Assembly (NCBI RefSeq): GCF_004025325.1
Contig: NZ_RSFE01000003.1
Location: 248,001-312,000, forward strand
Length of the DNA: 64,000 bases
Direction of reading: 5' to 3'
From: Pseudidiomarina gelatinasegens
GTDB lineage: Bacteria; Pseudomonadota; Gammaproteobacteria; Enterobacterales; Alteromonadaceae
In this document: positions 61,255-64,000 of the stretch, piece by piece
How positions within the stretch are numbered: the first letter of the stretch is position 1
Layout of the letters: every line of letters starts with the position of its first letter
The notes under the pieces: model-generated
Seen by the model: only the letters and a program-made list of their open reading frames with translations
What the model was told of the DNA's origin: nothing
The model's database searches: none
Translations under genes and position numbers: made by a program

Positions 61255-61794
61255 ATGACTGAACCAACTGCACTCGACGATACGCCACCACGCTCAACCG
61301 CGCAGATTCACGCAAGCTTCCCCAGCGCCAGCTTTCTTCGCCGCTTAGCTGCCATGGTTTACGATTTATTGGTTGCTGTTGCCATTTTAATGTTGGCCAC
61401 AGGCCTTGCTCTTATCCTACCCGCGGTGCTGAACCACATGGATGTGATACAACTTTCGGAAGATTTCAGTGCAGCTGATTGGCTCAACCAAACGCCGTTG
61501 TTTGGTATTTATCTATTGAGTATTTTGGCGGCATTCTTCTGCTGGTTTTGGTGGCGCAGCGGGCAAACCGTCGGCATGCGAGCATGGCGTTTAAAAGTTC
61601 AGCAGCGCGACGGTTCACGACTTACCAAAAAACAAGCCGTGATACGTGTGCTTACGTGTGCCTTTGGGCTGGGTAACTTGTGGGTGCTCGTCGATTTTAA
61701 AAACCGGCGTGCATGGCATGATTATGCAGCAAATACCGAGTTGGTGACCTTATCAAAAGAAGCTAACCAACTGTATTATTGGAAAGAGCTGTAA
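61255..61794 (+). CDS. RDD-family membrane protein
   Basis: 179 residues. The RDD domain begins near residue 26 with FLRRLAAMVYDLLVAVA, giving the Arg-Asp-type pair in helix 1. Three hydrophobic segments (about 35-60, 80-102, 125-145); GQTVGMRAWRLKVQ and the DFKNRRAWHDYAA motif with the second conserved Asp are present. The function of RDD proteins is poorly known; some act as sodium/proton antiporters. It is convergent with lptG. Confidence 0.88.
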   Translation: MTEPTALDDTPPRSTAQIHASFPSASFLRRLAAMVYDLLVAVAILMLATGLALILPAVLNHMDVIQLSEDFSAADWLNQTPLFGIYLLSILAAFFCWFWWRSGQTVGMRAWRLKVQQRDGSRLTKKQAVIRVLTCAFGLGNLWVLVDFKNRRAWHDYAANTELVTLSKEANQLYYWKEL

Positions 61795-61823
61795 CAACCA
61801 TCTACGTATTTAACACGGCGCCG

Positions 61824-62894
61824 TTAACTGCCCCGGCGCCCCATCATCCAGAGTGCCCAGCCAGCAAACAGCAAGCTAGGCAACAGCGCGCCAAACACTG
61901 GCGGCAATTGATAAACTTGTGCCATCGGGCCAAATATTTCATTACTGACATGGAAGCCGAAGCCGGTAATCACACCAAGCAATATACGAGCGCCCATAGT
62001 CGTTGAGCGTAACGGCCCGAAAATAAATGACAGCGCAACCAACAGCATCACCGCCACAGTCACTGGGGCGAGCAATTTGCGCCATAAAGCCAGTTCATAA
62101 CGTTCTGCAGCTTGCTTATTTGTCTTCAAGTATTCCAAATAATCAACCAACCCGCGAATTGACAAAGATTCAGGTTTAACTGTCACAACCCCCAACTTGT
62201 CAGGGGTTAATGATGATTCCCACATAAATGAATCTTGCGTGTTCTGGATAATACGATCGATGGTGTACTCGGTCTGAGTAACCTTCGACAGGCGCCATTT
62301 GCCTGCCGTAAACGATGCTGATTCACCCTGCGTTATCGACTCAAGTTCATTTTGATCATCAAAGTTGTAAATCGTTACGTCACGTAAACGACCGGTATTT
62401 TCAACTTCACCAATATTCACAAAGCTCAGCCCATCGCGGGCCCAAATACCTTGTTGGGCAGATATTAAGCTGCCTCCCGAAATAGCGCGGGCACGAAGTT
62501 CACGCCCATGCGATTCTAATTCCGGCGCAACCCATTCGCCCATAGCCATAACAGCTAGCATCATGATAACCGCCGCTTTCATAACCGACGCAACGATATT
62601 TAAACGCGAACGGCCAGCGGCCAACATCACCACCAGCTCTGAATTACTAGCTAGCATGCCCATGCCAATCAAGCCGCCGAGTAATGCCGCCATCGGAAAG
62701 AAAACCTCAATGTCGCGAGGTAAGCTGTACAGTACGAAAAGTCCCGCATCCGCAACCGAATATGTCCCCTTGCCGACCGACTTTAGTTGTTCGACAAAAC
62801 GGATCAGACTCGAGAGCCCACTTAAAACCGCCAAGCTCAATAGCGAGGTGACCAATACAGAGCGCGCGATGTAGCGATCAAGAATGGAAAACAT
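61824..62894 (-). CDS. lptG: LPS export ABC transporter permease LptG
   Basis: 356 residues (E. coli 360). Six transmembrane helices in the typical 3+3 layout around a periplasmic beta-jellyroll (about 135-270). SILDRYIARSVLVTSLLSLA at the start, SNSELVVMLAAGRSRLNI as the coupling helix with LptB, and ITGFGFHVSNEIFGPMAQVY are clear. With LptF and LptB2 it extracts lipopolysaccharide from the inner membrane. Its start overlaps the lptF stop (TGATG). Confidence 0.96.
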   Translation of the reverse strand: MFSILDRYIARSVLVTSLLSLAVLSGLSSLIRFVEQLKSVGKGTYSVADAGLFVLYSLPRDIEVFFPMAALLGGLIGMGMLASNSELVVMLAAGRSRLNIVASVMKAAVIMMLAVMAMGEWVAPELESHGRELRARAISGGSLISAQQGIWARDGLSFVNIGEVENTGRLRDVTIYNFDDQNELESITQGESASFTAGKWRLSKVTQTEYTIDRIIQNTQDSFMWESSLTPDKLGVVTVKPESLSIRGLVDYLEYLKTNKQAAERYELALWRKLLAPVTVAVMLLVALSFIFGPLRSTTMGARILLGVITGFGFHVSNEIFGPMAQVYQLPPVFGALLPSLLFAGWALWMMGRRGS

Positions 62895-64000
62895 CAGTTT
62901 GACCTCTTCAGTTTAGCCATTATTCTCAACCCCCACGGGCGCCCCTTTCCAATTAATAGAATGCCACATACCAATAGTAAAACGTGTATCCACCATAGGC
63001 CTATGGTGGGGTTAATCGCCCCGTCAGCAACGGCTGAGCGCGCGGCCATTAGAATTAAGAAATATCCTAAATAAATGAGCAAAGCAGGCGCCATTCGCCC
63101 AAATTTACCTTGCCGCGGATTCACCCGGCTTAACGGTACGGCAATAAGGGTAAGTAATGGCATCGCCAGCGGGATTGCGATACGCCATTGCAACTCAGCC
63201 TGCGCTTCAGGGTTGGTCTCGTTCATCAACTCGAGCGTGCTGTAGGCTTCAAGTTTACGAATGTACTCAGAGCCTTCTTGTTCTTTAATCTGCAATTGAT
63301 AGTCATCAAATTGCATGATTTGAAATTCACCTTCAACAAAGCTTTGGGCATAACGCATGCCATTGGAAAGTACTAAGGTTTGCGCCCCAGTTTCAGCAGC
63401 GATAACGCTACCTCGGTCGGCCATGACTACGCTGCCGCCAATAACTTTGTTATCTTCGTCACGTAGCGACTGGGCCACAAATACTTCATCAAGATCGCCG
63501 TTATCGTTCAAGCCTTGCACATAAATAACAGCTTTTTGGTTACTCGCTTGCTGGAAACGTCCAGGCATGATCACACTCAACCCAGTTTCGCTGCGTGCTT
63601 TTTCCTCAACCACGCGTTCTTGTTCAAGCGACCATGGCACCAAATACAAAGTTAGCGCAGCAGTGCCCACGGCAAGAACCAAAGACAATACCAACGTAAC
63701 GCGGGTTACATACCACTCACTGACACCGCAGGCATGCAATACCGTCATTTCGTTATCCGCATATATACGACCATGAGCCAGCAAAATACCGAGGAATAGA
63801 CTCAAAGGGAGAATAAGTGCAGCTAATGCAGGAAGATTTAACCCAAGTAACTGAATTACAATGTTACTAGGTATTTCGCCCGCAGAAGCGTCCGCTAGAA
63901 CCCGAACGAACTTCTGGCTCACGAAAATGGTCATGAGCACCGTTAATACGGCGATCTGAGACTTAAATGTTTCACGTATTAAATAGCGAAATATACGCAC
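62894..64000 (-). CDS. lptF: LPS export ABC transporter permease LptF
   Basis: 368 residues (E. coli 366), starting with GTG at the very last base of the window. The start MRIFRYLIRETFKSQIAVLT aligns with the E. coli start IIIRYLVRETLKSQ, so the gene is probably complete, though an upstream start cannot be excluded. It has the same 3+3 helix plus jellyroll layout as LptG; coupling-helix region DNEMTVLHACGVSEWYV and VPLSRVNPRQGKFGRMAPAL are typical. Cotranscribed with lptG. Confidence 0.95.
   Translation of the reverse strand: MRIFRYLIRETFKSQIAVLTVLMTIFVSQKFVRVLADASAGEIPSNIVIQLLGLNLPALAALILPLSLFLGILLAHGRIYADNEMTVLHACGVSEWYVTRVTLVLSLVLAVGTAALTLYLVPWSLEQERVVEEKARSETGLSVIMPGRFQQASNQKAVIYVQGLNDNGDLDEVFVAQSLRDEDNKVIGGSVVMADRGSVIAAETGAQTLVLSNGMRYAQSFVEGEFQIMQFDDYQLQIKEQEGSEYIRKLEAYSTLELMNETNPEAQAELQWRIAIPLAMPLLTLIAVPLSRVNPRQGKFGRMAPALLIYLGYFLILMAARSAVADGAINPTIGLWWIHVLLLVCGILLIGKGRPWGLRIMAKLKRSN

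Noticed and set aside
61817-61840. GGCGCC/GGCGCC inverted repeat as terminator between the RDD gene and lptG
   Set aside because: There is no T-run on either strand, the loop is 12 bases and the arms are self-complementary, so it is not listed as a feature.

Overview
The window is a 64 kb chromosomal segment of a gammaproteobacterium, most likely a marine Alteromonadales member close to Idiomarina or Pseudidiomarina. This is inferred from housekeeping proteins that align closely with my memory of the E. coli versions, E. coli-like gene order in many blocks, a sodium-pumping oxaloacetate decarboxylase, a betaine/choline-type transporter, and many exported amidohydrolases and peptidases. No database search was run. 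The DNA is gene-dense with short intergenic gaps. I see no insertion sequence, prophage, integrase, CRISPR array or rRNA.

Layout. 1-5.2 kb: end of a Nudix hydrolase (nudL), sdaA, cysB, yciH, and a SpoIIE-phosphatase/STAS partner-switching pair. 5.3-12.4 kb: two overlapping exported amidohydrolase genes (three amidohydrolase units, two without metal ligands), a cytochrome c'/b561 pair, a single-domain response regulator and tyrA. 12.5-18.3 kb: the conserved rpsP-rimM-trmD-rplS operon, ffh, ypjD and yfjD. 18.3-22.95 kb: an SLT-like lipoprotein, gshA, and a soluble hybrid histidine kinase translationally coupled to an unlisted 57-residue membrane protein. 23-30.4 kb: oadG-oadA-oadB, tRNA-Ser(GCT) with two identical tRNA-Arg(ACG), csrA, alaS, recX. 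30.4-38.1 kb: a SIMPL lipoprotein, agmatine deiminase, then rluB, scpB, scpA, yciO, rnm and a fadH-like reductase. 38.1-41.5 kb: an outer-membrane porin behind a BCCT transporter. 41.6-46.6 kb: the complete S10 ribosomal protein operon (rpsJ to rpsQ), with a strong promoter, a long leader and a terminator directly after rpsQ. 46.8-53.4 kb: a palindromic repeat, an M19 dipeptidase behind two small exported or membrane proteins, dusA, an exported amidase, zur and dnaB. 53.5-57.2 kb: an ECF sigma/anti-sigma/DUF4097-like module, then rplI-rpsR-priB-rpsF. 57.3-64 kb: an unknown membrane-anchored protein, rlmB, rnr, tRNA-Leu(CAA), an RDD protein, lptG and lptF.

How the genes work together. Much of the window is translation and RNA machinery: 16 ribosomal proteins, Ffh, AlaS, RimM, TrmD, RluB, RlmB, DusA, RNase R, RNase AM and four tRNAs. 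Signalling and regulation come from CysB, Zur, CsrA, an ECF sigma, the partner-switch pair, the hybrid kinase and a lone receiver protein. Peptide and amide catabolism and sodium or osmolyte transport fit a marine proteolytic heterotroph.

Nothing here is clearly a new defence or mobile system. The best leads are the kinase with its 57-residue membrane partner, the amidohydrolase pseudoenzymes, the partner-switch phosphatase with a damaged receiver domain, the ECF module beside the replication genes, the BCCT-porin pair, the 38-residue coupled peptide, and the palindromic element against the S10 promoter.
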